Below are positions 8,902 through 17,829 of a DNA stretch of 64,000 nucleotides, in pieces. The DNA lies in the NCBI RefSeq assembly GCF_013426915.1, contig NZ_AP023180.1:1488001-1552000 (forward strand), given 5' to 3'. Source of the stretch: Paraburkholderia sp. PGU19 (GTDB taxonomy: Bacteria > Pseudomonadota > Gammaproteobacteria > Burkholderiales > Burkholderiaceae). A program made the position numbers and the translations under genes. Every line of letters starts with the position of its first letter. Position 1 is the first letter of the stretch. The notes under the pieces were generated by a model, which saw nothing but the letters and a program-made list of their open reading frames with translations, ran no database searches and had not been told where the DNA came from.

Positions 8902-10584
8902 TCAATTGTCTGGATGACTCGCGATAAAGCTCACAAACGCGTTGTAGGGAAGATTCAGCGTAACGCCGTCGATCATCACGCCATAGGTGGCATCACCGCT
9001 ATCGAGCACGTAGTACATGGCGGACTGGATGTTCTTCGTCTTTCTCGCCTGATAATAGCTTGCGTACTGCGAGCTGATGTAGTTCGCACGATACGCCTGG
9101 CTCTTCTCCGGCCCGGTGTTCCACTCGGTAAGCAGAAACGGCACGCCATAGCGCGCGTTGCAATAGGCCGGCAGATCGAACCCGGGGCCTGCGCCGTCCG
9201 TGCCGATGTCGAAGATGTCGCCGTACACCTCGTAGTTATGCCACGTCGTCATGTCCCATCGCACGGTGGGATAGCCGCTCGTACCGTCGGGCTGCTTGCC
9301 GTCCCACAGCGCGTCGGCGGCACCGATATCGGCCACACAAAAGTTGATCCCGCATTTCGCAGCCGGTTGAGCCGACTTCACACCGTCGATCATCCCGCGC
9401 ATCGCGCCACGCATGATGGGCCAGTTCGCGTTGCTAAAGTCGGCCGCCTTGGTGCCGGCGTTGGTCGCGTCGAGAATGATTGCGTTGTCGCGTGTCAGTT
9501 CGTTTCCGCACTCATACATCACGACGCCGTACGGAGCGAGCGACGCCGCGACCGTCGCGCCACATGAGCGCCCGCGATTGTAGGCAACGGTTTCGCTCGC
9601 GAACAGCACGCCGTTCAGATCGCGCACGCCGATATTGATGAGCACGAACAGCGTCAGTCCCGCTGCCTGAAACGCCTGCGCGAGACGGGTGACGGCGGTG
9701 AGTTGCACGGGATCATCCGTGCAGCCGACACGATACGTCGAGCAGCCCATGTTCATCATGATCTGCACGACCTGGGCAGCCGTGTAGCGATAGTCGTAAT
9801 GGCCGTTGATGCCGTGGAAAGACCCACGCGGCGCGGCGACAGCGATACGCGGATCGCTGCACGGCAACCATTGATCGAGGTCGGTGCACACGTAGAACTG
9901 TCCGCCCGTCGACCGGTACCATATCTTCCCGCCGTACCACAGCAGCAGCGACACGCTGGAGGTCAGACCCACGTAAGCGTTGTTGCGCAGAACCCTGCCA
10001 TTGGAAACCGTCCACACGGCGCCGACCTTGTCGATGATGTATGACGCCTGCGGGATGGTCGTGCCGTCGGCAGACGTGCCGCCAAGGCGCGGATCGTTGC
10101 AGGCGAGCCAGGTCGTGCCATTCCATCCATAGAACTGTCCGCCCGTGCCCTGGTGATATATACCGTTGCCGTACCACAGCAGCAGCGTCACGTTATAGGT
10201 ATTGCCCGCCATCACGCCGTTGCGATAGACCGAGCCGTTGACGAGTGTCCAGAGTGCGGCCTGATTGTCGGTGATGGAAGCGGCGGGTGGAATGGCTGTG
10301 CCGTTTGCCGAGGCTAGCGTGCCGCTGTTCGATGAGCCCGTATCCGTCTGCGTCTGGTTCGACGAGCCCGAAGTCGCGCCATTCGAAGTCGCTGAGGTTG
10401 CGCCGTTCGCAGCTGTTGTCGTAGTCGAGCCGGATATCGCGCTGCTGATCGTTGCGCCGGCACCGGATGCGTTGCCCTGATCGCCGCCCGAACCGCCTCC
10501 CCCGCCGCCACATGCGGTCAGCACATAGCTTCCGCTGACAGCGGTCACCAAACCAAGAAATTGCCGACGTTTAACCATGACCAT
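8902..10584 (-). CDS. Tat-exported lipoprotein with two beta-modules and a GH-A-like glycosidase barrel, copy 2
   Basis: Paralogue of the gene at 4089-5639, 560 residues. Twin-arginine motif KRRQFLG and lipobox Cys25 predict Tat export and lipidation. A Gly/Ser/Thr/Asn-rich linker covers about residues 26-95 and is far longer than in copy 1. The two repeat modules lie at about 95-167 and 173-246, then the barrel. Predicted acid/base Glu362 (CGNELT) and nucleophile Glu487 (LTEWNTG). The second module has lost some consensus residues (SNGRVLRNNAYVG). An ATG two codons further in is an alternative start. Function as an exopolysaccharide glycosidase is inferred from fold motifs and neighbourhood only. 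Confidence 0.8.
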   Translation of the reverse strand: MVMVKRRQFLGLVTAVSGSYVLTACGGGGGGSGGDQGNASGAGATISSAISGSTTTTAANGATSATSNGATSGSSNQTQTDTGSSNSGTLASANGTAIPPAASITDNQAALWTLVNGSVYRNGVMAGNTYNVTLLLWYGNGIYHQGTGGQFYGWNGTTWLACNDPRLGGTSADGTTIPQASYIIDKVGAVWTVSNGRVLRNNAYVGLTSSVSLLLWYGGKIWYRSTGGQFYVCTDLDQWLPCSDPRIAVAAPRGSFHGINGHYDYRYTAAQVVQIMMNMGCSTYRVGCTDDPVQLTAVTRLAQAFQAAGLTLFVLINIGVRDLNGVLFASETVAYNRGRSCGATVAASLAPYGVVMYECGNELTRDNAIILDATNAGTKAADFSNANWPIMRGAMRGMIDGVKSAQPAAKCGINFCVADIGAADALWDGKQPDGTSGYPTVRWDMTTWHNYEVYGDIFDIGTDGAGPGFDLPAYCNARYGVPFLLTEWNTGPEKSQAYRANYISSQYASYYQARKTKNIQSAMYYVLDSGDATYGVMIDGVTLNLPYNAFVSFIASHPDN

Positions 10585-10648
10585 TCAATCCACTGCCGGG
10601 CCGCGCCCGAAGAAAACACCTCGATAGGGAATGGCGGCGAGCGGATTG

Positions 10649-10671
10649 GCGAAAGGTGTTGAGCCTTTCGC
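10649..10671. repeat. Inverted repeat upstream of glycosidase copy 2
   Basis: GCGAAAGG and CCTTTCGC flank a 7-nt loop, 65-87 nt before the leftward start. Could be an operator or a leader hairpin. Confidence 0.55.
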
Positions 10672-10802
10672 ATTCGATTCGCGATCCTTATCAATTGATG
10701 CTGATCGCTATCGGATGGCGGTAAATATTCCCGCCTTGAGTCCGCATCGCGCAGCTAGTGAATGGTTGTCGGCAGCAAAGGCTTGTCGGCGTAGGTTATT
10801 GG

Positions 10803-10823
10803 CGAAATAACGGATTTATTTCG
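10803..10823. repeat. AT-rich inverted repeat
   Basis: CGAAATAA and TTATTTCG around a 5-nt spacer: a perfect 8-bp palindrome with operator-like size, about 220 nt before the leftward gene and 370 nt before the rightward one. Confidence 0.5.
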
Positions 10824-11189
10824 GTATCGGGAAATGATGGAAAAGATTTGCCCTTCTGCAGGTCATGCCATTTTTACCGAATTTCGCTTCCACGTGCGTT
10901 GAATCCCCGATAACAATACGAATACGCGCAAAATCAATGCGCAGCCGAAAAAGAATAAACCCCTCCTTTATTCCCTTTGATCGATTTATTAGTGCCACGT
11001 CCCTTAGTCTGATTTCGGATGAAACGGCAATTTTTCCCGCCACTCAAAAAACACGCATCCGGCGTCACAACGACACACGCGGCTTATCCCTGCCCGCCAT
11101 GGTGCCTTCGTTGCCGACCCATGCCCGCGTCTGTATCGTGAGACCGTGCATTGGCACACGCGACACTCATCGACCCGCGAGGACCACCC

Positions 11190-12245
11190 ATGACCACTCC
11201 GGCAGACACGCCGCCCGCTTCACCCCTCAGCACCGACGTGCTGATCATCGGCGCGGGACCCGTGGGGCTATTCGCCGCGTTCGAGGCAGGCGTGATTGGC
11301 CTGTCGAGCCAGATCGTCGACAACATCGAGCGTGTGGGCGGCCAATGCATCGAGCTATATCCGGACAAACCCATCTACGATATTCCGGCAGTGCCCGTAT
11401 GCACCGCGCGCGAACTGGTGGACCGGCTCGTCGAGCAATGCCGGCCCTTCGCCCCGCCGCTGCATCTCGGCCATCGTGTCGAAACGGTCGAGCGGCTCGA
11501 CAACGGGCACTGGCTCGCCCGCACGGATAAAGGACTGACATTCGAAGCAGCGGCTATCCTCGTCGCGGGCGGCAACGGGTCGTTCGTTCCGCAACGTTTG
11601 CTGCTCGACGAGGCCGCGTCGCTCGAAGGCCGTCACGTTCACTACAGCGTCCCCAAACTCGACGACTTCGCCGGCAAGAAAGTGATCGTGGCGGGCGGCG
11701 GCGATTCCGCGCTCGACTGGGCATTGGCGCTGCGCACGGTTGCACAGCACGTCACGCTCGTGCATCGTCGCAATGGCTTTAGCGCAGCGGACTCCAGCGT
11801 CGCCAACATGCGCCGCGCAGTCGAAGCACGCGAAATGGATTTTGCGGTCGGCACGATCGCGAGCCTGAGCGCACCCAATGGGCAACTCCAATCCGTTGAA
11901 ATCCGGCAGGCCGAGGGCTCCGCACATCTCGAGGCCGATCATTTGCTGGTGTTGTTCGGTCTCGTGGCCGATCTCGGTCCGATAGCGAAGTGGGGAATCG
12001 AAGTACAAGGCGGACGCATCACGGTCGACACGTCGAACTACGAAAGCACGTGTCCCGGCATCTTTGCGGCGGGTGATATCGCGGGCTATCCGAACAAGCA
12101 GAAGCTGATTCTTTCGGGCTTTCACGAGGCTTCGCTTGCGCTTCGAAAGGCATACAACTATGCCTTTCCCGATAAGAAACGCGTGCACATCCATTCGAGC
12201 TACGACGCGAAGCTGGCAGAGCGCGTCGCCGCGTCTCACGCATAA
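11190..12245 (+). CDS. Ferredoxin/flavodoxin-NADP(+) reductase, thioredoxin-reductase-like type
   Basis: FAD enzyme passing electrons between NADPH and ferredoxin or flavodoxin. The FAD Rossmann motif GAGPVG lies near residue 21, followed by VGGQCIELYPDKPIYDIP, typical of the type 2 FNR family. The NADP Rossmann motif GGGDSALDWA lies near residue 170, and the C-terminal FAD-binding GIFAAGDIAGYPNKQKLI near 290. The CxxC of true thioredoxin reductases is absent. 351 residues, normal for the family. ATG 11190 has GAGGA 8 nt upstream; a TTG at 11151 is in frame but less likely. Confidence 0.92.
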   Translation: MTTPADTPPASPLSTDVLIIGAGPVGLFAAFEAGVIGLSSQIVDNIERVGGQCIELYPDKPIYDIPAVPVCTARELVDRLVEQCRPFAPPLHLGHRVETVERLDNGHWLARTDKGLTFEAAAILVAGGNGSFVPQRLLLDEAASLEGRHVHYSVPKLDDFAGKKVIVAGGGDSALDWALALRTVAQHVTLVHRRNGFSAADSSVANMRRAVEAREMDFAVGTIASLSAPNGQLQSVEIRQAEGSAHLEADHLLVLFGLVADLGPIAKWGIEVQGGRITVDTSNYESTCPGIFAAGDIAGYPNKQKLILSGFHEASLALRKAYNYAFPDKKRVHIHSSYDAKLAERVAASHA

Positions 12246-12326
12246 TGAACAGGTCGCCTTTGCCGTGACGGGATGCGCGTCGCGCTTCGTGTATAAAGGA
12301 GAAAGCCAGAACCAACGGAGCGCTCC

Positions 12327-13592
12327 GTGTCCGAAACGCCGCCGTCAAGCACCAACCCAAACACAGAAGACTTGCGTTCACCCACGTGGCGCCGCGCCAC
12401 ACCGTGGGCCATCGGCGCCGCCGTCGTCCTGTTGCTCATCATCCTGTTCGCCGTGTTCAGTACGTCGCGCAAAAGCCCGGACGAACGGGCGCTGGGCGAA
12501 CTGGGATTCATCAAGGCCACCTGCAGCAACAGCGACGGTTCTGCCGCGCCACCCGACTCCACCTGCCTGGCCTTGCGGGCAAAGCCGACGCTGACGGCAT
12601 CCGAAGTCGCGGCCGCTATTCCGCACCTGAAGGATTCGGACCGAAAGATCGAACTGAACCTCGCCAATACGCAAATCGACAACCTCGAGCCGCTGAAAGA
12701 ACTGGATACGCTGGATTCGCTCGACCTGACGGGCACGCCCGTCTGGAACATCGATGCACTCAAGGACATGCATTCGCTGAAGCGGCTCGTACTCCATCGC
12801 ACGGATGTAGAGAACATCGCCGCGCTTAAAGGGCTGACCGGTCTGCAATCGCTCACCCTCTGGGATACGCGGGTCTCGAATCTCGATGCGCTGAAGAGTC
12901 TGACCGACCTTCGGCAACTCGACCTGCGCGACACCCAGGTTCGGGATCTCGATCCGCTCGAAGACCTGCCTCATCTGGAAACACTGAAACTCGGCGGCGC
13001 ACGGAATGTGCGTGACATCGATGCGCTCGGCCAGCTCACTGCCCTCAAAGCACTCGACCTCAACGAGACACAGATCGACAGCATCGCTGCGTTGAAGAAG
13101 CTGCGCGACATGCAAGCGCTTTACCTTGCGAACACGCCGCTGCGCGACATCGACGTGATAAAGGGTATGCCGTCGCTGAAAACGCTCGTGCTGGACGGCT
13201 CCAAGGTCGACGATATCGACGCGGTGCGCGGCTTGCACCAGCTGGATACGCTCGTGCTCGCCCGTACACAGGTCACCAGCATCGACGCGTTGAAGGAGCT
13301 GACCGCGCTGCAGAGGCTGAATCTCGCCGACACCCGCGTCGAGAACATCGACGCGCTGAAAGACCTGAAGAACCTGCGGATGCTCAACCTTTTCCGCACG
13401 AGAGTTCGCAATATCGATTCCCTGAAAAGTTTGACGAATTTGCAGGAGCTGTATCTCGCGAACACCCCCGTCGAAGATATCGACGTGCTGAAGGGCCTCA
13501 CCGGATTGCGCGAACTCGTTCTCTACGGAACCAAGGCCAGGAACGTCGACGAACTCAAGGCGGCGCTGCCGAAAACGCGCATCGTGTGGTGA
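12327..13592 (+). CDS. Membrane-anchored leucine-rich-repeat protein
   Basis: 421 residues. A short cytosolic N-terminus and one membrane helix at about 28-44 are followed by a linker with two cysteines. From about residue 108 there are some fourteen SDS22-like repeats of 22 residues (one of 23), with consensus L-x-x-L-x-L-x-x-T-x-V-x-x-I-D-A-L-K-x-L. They should form a curved solenoid in the periplasm, a protein-binding shape. GTG 12327 has CGGAG 7 nt upstream. Partner and role are unknown. The repeats are regular and uninterrupted, which suggests selection for the fold. Confidence 0.85.
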   Translation: MSETPPSSTNPNTEDLRSPTWRRATPWAIGAAVVLLLIILFAVFSTSRKSPDERALGELGFIKATCSNSDGSAAPPDSTCLALRAKPTLTASEVAAAIPHLKDSDRKIELNLANTQIDNLEPLKELDTLDSLDLTGTPVWNIDALKDMHSLKRLVLHRTDVENIAALKGLTGLQSLTLWDTRVSNLDALKSLTDLRQLDLRDTQVRDLDPLEDLPHLETLKLGGARNVRDIDALGQLTALKALDLNETQIDSIAALKKLRDMQALYLANTPLRDIDVIKGMPSLKTLVLDGSKVDDIDAVRGLHQLDTLVLARTQVTSIDALKELTALQRLNLADTRVENIDALKDLKNLRMLNLFRTRVRNIDSLKSLTNLQELYLANTPVEDIDVLKGLTGLRELVLYGTKARNVDELKAALPKTRIVW

Positions 13593-13737
13593 GCATTCGA
13601 CATTTTCGCAACAGGTGCGCAAGGTCACACAGTAGCAGCCTGGTTTTTGATAGTCTTTATCCGACAGCACGCGTGACGGTTAAACGCGCGCTGGCAGAGA
13701 AATTCGACCAGGTGTTTGAGTACCGGAGGGTACGCTC

Positions 13738-14013
13738 ATGCTTAACTGGCTTGCAAACCTGATTTCCCATCACGCCCCGACTCCAGAAAAGCAGGCCGAG
13801 CGGGCCTTGAGCGAGCTTCGAATGGGTCTTTTCCAGGCGGAGCAACGGGTACTGGACGCGCAGTTGCAAGCCGACTATTACCGATCCCGCATCGCGTTCT
13901 GCGAACAGGTCGCAAAAGCGGGCATCGAGCTGGTATCGGACCGCCGCAAAATCCCGCAGGAAGTCGCTCTCGACAGTTCGCGGCCAAGCCTGAAACTCAC
14001 CGCCGCGCAATAG
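13738..14013 (+). CDS. Small conserved-looking protein of unknown function
   Basis: 91 residues, soluble, mostly alpha-helical by composition (QAERALSELRMGLFQAEQRV), with the feel of a short coiled coil. A good ribosome site (CCGGAGGG) precedes ATG 13738. I do not recognise a family. It stands alone between the LRR gene and the convergent cupin gene. Confidence 0.65.
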   Translation: MLNWLANLISHHAPTPEKQAERALSELRMGLFQAEQRVLDAQLQADYYRSRIAFCEQVAKAGIELVSDRRKIPQEVALDSSRPSLKLTAAQ

Positions 14014-14081
14014 CGGCGGCGGGTGTACACGGTTGTGCGGTTGCGCCGCTGCGCGCGCCGCCGTCATTCGCATGACGAGCA

Positions 14082-14537
14082 TCAGGAATACGGCGTGCCG
14101 TCCTTGTGCAGGAAACGGCCGTCGCTGCTGGGGCTCATCATGTCGATGTCGGAGCAGGTGATGACATCCGTGGCCGAACGCGAACCGACTTCGAGGTAAA
14201 GGGCCGTCACCTTCGACCTGTTGATCAGGTGATGGCCGTTTCCGGAGTTCTTCGGAAAGGCCGCGCAATCGCCCGCGCGCAATACCGTTTCGCCGCCACC
14301 TTCGATCAGCGTCAGCTCGCCTTCGAGCACGAAGACGAACTCGTCTTCGGCCGAGTGCCAATGGCGCTGGCTCGACCAGTTGCCCGGCGGCAGGCGCATG
14401 AGGTTCACGCCAAAATCGACCAGTCCGCCTGCGTCGCCCAACCGCTGGCGAACGCGTTCGGCGCTGTGCGCGGCATACGGCTGCGGATATCCCGTGCCTT
14501 GAAGTTCCGGTACGCCGGCAATGTCGATTTTGGGCAT
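14082..14537 (-). CDS. Cupin-domain protein
   Basis: 151-residue single-cupin protein. Cupin motif 1 is visible as QRHWHSAEDEFVFVLEGEL (two His and a Glu that can bind metal). The second motif follows at GDCAAFPKNSGNGHHLIN. Such proteins can be small dioxygenases, isomerases or sugar sensors; the substrate cannot be read here. Start ATG 14537 (MPKIDIAG) has CGGAG 6 nt upstream; the ATG at 14600 is not supported. Divergent from the MFS gene at 14700, so the pair may share regulation. Confidence 0.85.
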   Translation of the reverse strand: MPKIDIAGVPELQGTGYPQPYAAHSAERVRQRLGDAGGLVDFGVNLMRLPPGNWSSQRHWHSAEDEFVFVLEGELTLIEGGGETVLRAGDCAAFPKNSGNGHHLINRSKVTALYLEVGSRSATDVITCSDIDMMSPSSDGRFLHKDGTPYS

Positions 14538-14699
14538 GCAAGACTCCGTCGATCCACGCGAACCGTCCATTTGTACACGACTCCCGATTCGTTGTGGCAT
14601 GGTTCGCTGTCAGCCCGTCAGCGCGAAAGCCCTCTTTTGCAGAATGCGCGCGGTCATCGTACGATCGCGTACCGCTGCGCACGCACTCCCACCCGACTC

Positions 14700-16121
14700 A
14701 TGAAAGACTCGCCCTCACGCTCAGGTTCACTCGGGCCGCTGCCTTATGTCGTAGCCGCGACCTTCTTCATGGAGTATCTGGACACGACGATCATCGCCAC
14801 TGCCCTGCCGGCGATGGCGCACTCGTTCGGCACCAGCCCCAACGCGCTCAGCCTCGGCATGAGCGCCTATATGATCGCGCTCGCGATCTTCATTCCGGCA
14901 AGCGGCTGGGTCGCGGACCGCTTCGGCTCCCGCAGCGTGTTCTTCTCGGCGATCGTCACGTTCACGCTCGCTTCGCTGCTGTGCGGCATTTCGCAGAACG
15001 TGGTCGAATTTACCGCTGCACGTGTGCTGCAGGGTGTCGGCGGCGCGCTGATGGTGCCCGTGGGACGGCTGACCGTGGTGCGCAGCATCGACCGGAAGCA
15101 ACTGATGCAGGCAATTTCAACGATCACCTGGCCGGGCATCGTCGCGCCCGTGGTCGGGCCGCCCGTAGGCGGTTTCATCACGACTTATGCGTCGTGGCGC
15201 TGGATCTTCCTGCTCAACCTGCCCGTCTGCCTCGTCGTGCTCGTCGCCGTGCTCAAGTGGGTGCCGAATCTGCGCAGCGCCGAACGCCGTCCCTTCGACG
15301 CACTCGGCCTCGTGCTGAGCGGCGCGGCGTTGACGGCCATTCTGTACGGCGCCGATGTGGCCAGCCAGCCGGACATGAATCCCCTCGTCGGACTCGGCAT
15401 CATCGCCCTCGGGCTCGCAATCGGCACTATTGCGTTCTATCAGGCGCGCCGCCAGCGGCATCCGTTGATCGACGTCACCACGCTGCGCATCCCGACATTC
15501 TCCGTCACCGTCGTCACAGGAACACTGACGCGCATCGGCATTGGCGCGGTGCCGTATCTGATGCCCTTGCTGTTCCAGATCGGCTTTGGATTGTCGGCGT
15601 TCAAATCGGGGTTGCTGCTCCTTGTCAGCGCAACCGGTAATCTCGGCATGAAAGCGCTCACGACGCGCATCCTGCGGCGCTACGGTTTCAGGCGCGTTGC
15701 GATAGCCGGCAGCGCGGTATGCGGCGTGTTCACCATCGCGTGTGGCGTGCTGACGCCTGCGTCGCCGCTCGCGTGGGTACTGGTGGTCGTGTTCATCTAC
15801 GGGCTCGCGCGTTCGCTACAGTTTTCCACGCTGGCCACGCTCGCTTACGCGGACGTGCCCTCCGAACAAACGAGCGCGGCCAATACATTGTGGAATGCGG
15901 CGGCGCAGATGAGCATCGGTCTCGGAATCGCCTTCGGCGCGCTGGCGCTGCGCGCGGCAGCGGCCGTCAACGGCTCGGGCGGTGGTCAGGGACACGCGTT
16001 CACGCTCGACGATTTCCGCTTCGCGTTCCTGTGCGCGGGCGCGTTGACGATCGCATCGGTATACGGATATGTAAGGCTTGCCCGCGATGCGGGGCACAGG
16101 CTGAGTGCCGCGTCGCGTTAG
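14700..16121 (+). CDS. MFS multidrug transporter, DHA2 (EmrB-like) family
   Basis: Inner-membrane drug:H+ antiporter, 473 residues with about 14 predicted helices. The DHA2 signature LDTTIIATALPAM is in helix 1, the loop 2-3 motif is GWVADRFGSR, and RVLQGVGGALMVPVGRL follows in helices 4-5. No membrane-fusion partner is adjacent, so it may work alone or with a distant EmrA. The start is taken at ATG 14700, where homology should begin; the open frame extends far upstream without support. No clear ribosome site is visible. Confidence 0.9.
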   Translation: MKDSPSRSGSLGPLPYVVAATFFMEYLDTTIIATALPAMAHSFGTSPNALSLGMSAYMIALAIFIPASGWVADRFGSRSVFFSAIVTFTLASLLCGISQNVVEFTAARVLQGVGGALMVPVGRLTVVRSIDRKQLMQAISTITWPGIVAPVVGPPVGGFITTYASWRWIFLLNLPVCLVVLVAVLKWVPNLRSAERRPFDALGLVLSGAALTAILYGADVASQPDMNPLVGLGIIALGLAIGTIAFYQARRQRHPLIDVTTLRIPTFSVTVVTGTLTRIGIGAVPYLMPLLFQIGFGLSAFKSGLLLLVSATGNLGMKALTTRILRRYGFRRVAIAGSAVCGVFTIACGVLTPASPLAWVLVVVFIYGLARSLQFSTLATLAYADVPSEQTSAANTLWNAAAQMSIGLGIAFGALALRAAAAVNGSGGGQGHAFTLDDFRFAFLCAGALTIASVYGYVRLARDAGHRLSAASR

Positions 16122-16205
16122 AGACCTGCCTCAGTTTCAGCACACATCGCGCATAAAGCGGATTTTTATGCTCAAGGTTGAATTGCAATCGCCGATATCC
16201 GGTGC

Positions 16206-16454
16206 ATGAATGCAAATGAACTTGACAAGCACGTCCCGGATGACCCCATGTGGCGTGTTGCGCAGGCAGTCGAAGGGGGCGTCCGCACCATTCGCAAGGC
16301 CCGCGGAAAATTGAACCCGGAAGACTGCACGCCCGGAACACTCGAATACGAAGTCGTCACGATGGAGTTTCTCGACGACTGCATCCGATCGTTAGGCGGC
16401 GACCCTGACGCCGACGATGAAGACGATAACTTCTGCGCCGGAGCGACGGGCTGA
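16206..16454 (+). CDS. Small acidic hypothetical protein
   Basis: 82 residues with an acidic tail (DPDADDEDD) and a central segment LNPEDCTPGTLEYEVVTMEFLDDCI. No family recognised; composition is protein-like and no better frame overlaps. Probably cytosolic. Confidence 0.55.
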   Translation: MNANELDKHVPDDPMWRVAQAVEGGVRTIRKARGKLNPEDCTPGTLEYEVVTMEFLDDCIRSLGGDPDADDEDDNFCAGATG

Positions 16455-16675
16455 GCGTCTGCGCTTAAGTGTCGAACATCAGCGGTTTCTGGTGTGTCGC
16501 GCGTCGATTTTTGTCTGAAACAGAAGTATGAATTTCGCGCCATGCATTAATGGTGCCAGTATACTTCGCAGAGGTCGCGCACTTCGCGCAGCCCGCGCCC
16601 CAGCGATCAATCTGGGATCCTTTCCCCGGTGCAGCGACGTTCGATGCGTGCCGGCTGGCAGACCAAGGAGATCGC

Positions 16676-16834
16676 GTGAAGAAACGGTTGGCCTCGCTGA
16701 CGGCCGAGATCATCTGGCTCTTGTGCTTTCTGGTGCTGGTGGCATTGGCACCGACGCTCTTCGCGAAGATCGTGTTGCTTGTCATCTGCGCGCTATTGGT
16801 CTGGCTATATCTGCCCCATAAAAACGGCAGCTAG
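16676..16834 (+). CDS. Small two-helix membrane protein
   Basis: 52 residues: a short basic N-terminus, then two hydrophobic segments (IIWLLCFLVLVALAP and FAKIVLLVICALLVWLYL). GTG 16676 has AAGGAG 5 nt upstream, which decides the start over the longer frame from 16550. Function unknown. Confidence 0.6.
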   Translation: MKKRLASLTAEIIWLLCFLVLVALAPTLFAKIVLLVICALLVWLYLPHKNGS

Positions 16835-16853
16835 GCAGAGAAGCCCCAACTCC

Positions 16854-17054
16854 CTACCGCAGGTCACGTTCCTGTCGGACTTCCAGCGGCGCTCCGCCTG
16901 TCACGATCGCCGCCATGCCGCCAGACCACCTGGCGTCGCCGCTTACGGCATTCTCCAGATACACCGCGTCACACTCCCAAGCCGGTTTTGTCAGCCATTG
17001 CATTCGACGCCGTTCTATTGCGCCGTACACGCGTCGGGTTCGGTGCTTGCTCAT
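16854..17054 (-). CDS. Possible small hypothetical protein
   Basis: 66 residues starting MSKHRTRRVYGAIERRRMQW. The middle (ECDAVYLENAV, ARWSGGMAAIVTGG) looks more protein-like than the overlapping frames, but there is only a weak ribosome site and no family. It fills an otherwise empty 300-base gap. Low certainty. Confidence 0.3.
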   Translation of the reverse strand: MSKHRTRRVYGAIERRRMQWLTKPAWECDAVYLENAVSGDARWSGGMAAIVTGGAPLEVRQERDLR

Positions 17055-17139
17055 CACTCATCGCAGGCGGTGCGCCGATGCTGCACCGTCCCGTCGTCGA
17101 CATGGCGGTTTATCAGATCGTGCTCAACTGGAGTGACAA

Positions 17140-17406
17140 ATGGAAACGACCAAGACGGAAGGTACCCTTCGCGAAGCTGTGGGCAATGTGAAGGAAACAA
17201 TCGGCTCGCTCGCAGGCGACGTCGGAATGCAGATCGAAGGCAAAGCAACTGAGTTGCACGGCAAGGCGCAACAACTCTGCGCCGACGCATCCGATCTCGC
17301 GCGCGACGCCATGTCGTCCCGTCCACTCGCCGTGCTGGCGGGCGCGACTGCAATCGGCTTCGTGATAGGCGCGCTGTGGTCAGCAAGGCGTGACACGGGC
17401 GACTAA
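17140..17406 (+). CDS. CsbD-like / YqjD-like (DUF883-type) membrane-anchored stress protein
   Basis: 88 residues. The N-terminal half (EGTLREAVGNVKETIGSLAGD) resembles CsbD stress proteins. The C-terminus has a single anchor (RPLAVLAGATAIGFVIGALW) followed by Arg residues, as in ElaB/YqjD ribosome-associated membrane proteins. It is followed by YqjE- and YqjK-like genes, the usual arrangement in beta- and gamma-proteobacteria. Role: probably stationary-phase or osmotic stress. Confidence 0.75.
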   Translation: METTKTEGTLREAVGNVKETIGSLAGDVGMQIEGKATELHGKAQQLCADASDLARDAMSSRPLAVLAGATAIGFVIGALWSARRDTGD

Positions 17407-17454
17407 CCCAACACAGAGACAACGCAGGCCACCCTTCTTTCAGGAAGCCGTGAG

Positions 17455-17829
17455 ATGTCGATCCAATCCAAAGTGAACCAGTGGAGCACCGTGAGCCGGT
17501 TCTGCATGGACCGGATGGCAGACTACGGCGAACTCATTTCCATCGAACTGGCGCAGGCGCGCGCCCAGCTCGCTCGCGAAGTGATTGCGCTCGTGGCGCT
17601 GGCGGTCGCGGGATTGTTTGCGCTGTCGTTCTTCTGCATCGCGATCATCGCTACGGCATTGTCCACCCCGTACTTCGTTCAGGTGGCCTGGGCGATCGCG
17701 GCGGCGTGGCTGCTGCTGTGCGTGATTTCCTTCATCGTCGTTCGTGCACAAAAGCCGGTGCGCTCGTTCCGCGTGCTTCAGGATGAAATTCACCACGACC
17801 TGCGCGCGGTCAAGGAGGCGTTGAAATGA
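17455..17829 (+). CDS. YqjE-like phage-holin-superfamily membrane protein
   Basis: 124-residue inner-membrane protein with two hydrophobic helices (about residues 43-65 and 72-98) and amphipathic flanks. The N-terminal region YGELISIELAQARAQLAREV is characteristic of YqjE. The family name includes 'holin' but these are chromosomal genes with no lysis cassette here. Its stop overlaps the next start (ATGA at 17826), so it is cotranslated with the YqjK-like gene. Confidence 0.82.
   Translation: MSIQSKVNQWSTVSRFCMDRMADYGELISIELAQARAQLAREVIALVALAVAGLFALSFFCIAIIATALSTPYFVQVAWAIAAAWLLLCVISFIVVRAQKPVRSFRVLQDEIHHDLRAVKEALK

Larger units (their letters stand above)
10585..11189. other. Divergent intergenic region between glycosidase copy 2 and ferredoxin reductase
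   Basis: About 600 bases with no supported gene. It carries two perfect 8-bp inverted repeats (listed separately) and an AT-rich core around 10800-11050. It should hold the promoters for both flanking genes. Confidence 0.4.

Noticed and set aside
12650..13560. Regular 66-bp periodicity that could suggest a repeat array
   Set aside because: The period equals one 22-residue LRR unit, repeats are diverged at DNA level, and there are no identical spacers/repeats as in CRISPR.
12378..13670. 430-residue minus-strand open frame with regular repeats
   Set aside because: Antisense image of the leucine-rich repeats; its periodicity only mirrors the real gene.
14106..14699. N-terminal 198-residue extension of the DHA2 transporter
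   Set aside because: It overlaps the cupin gene antisense, and transporter homology starts at ATG 14700.
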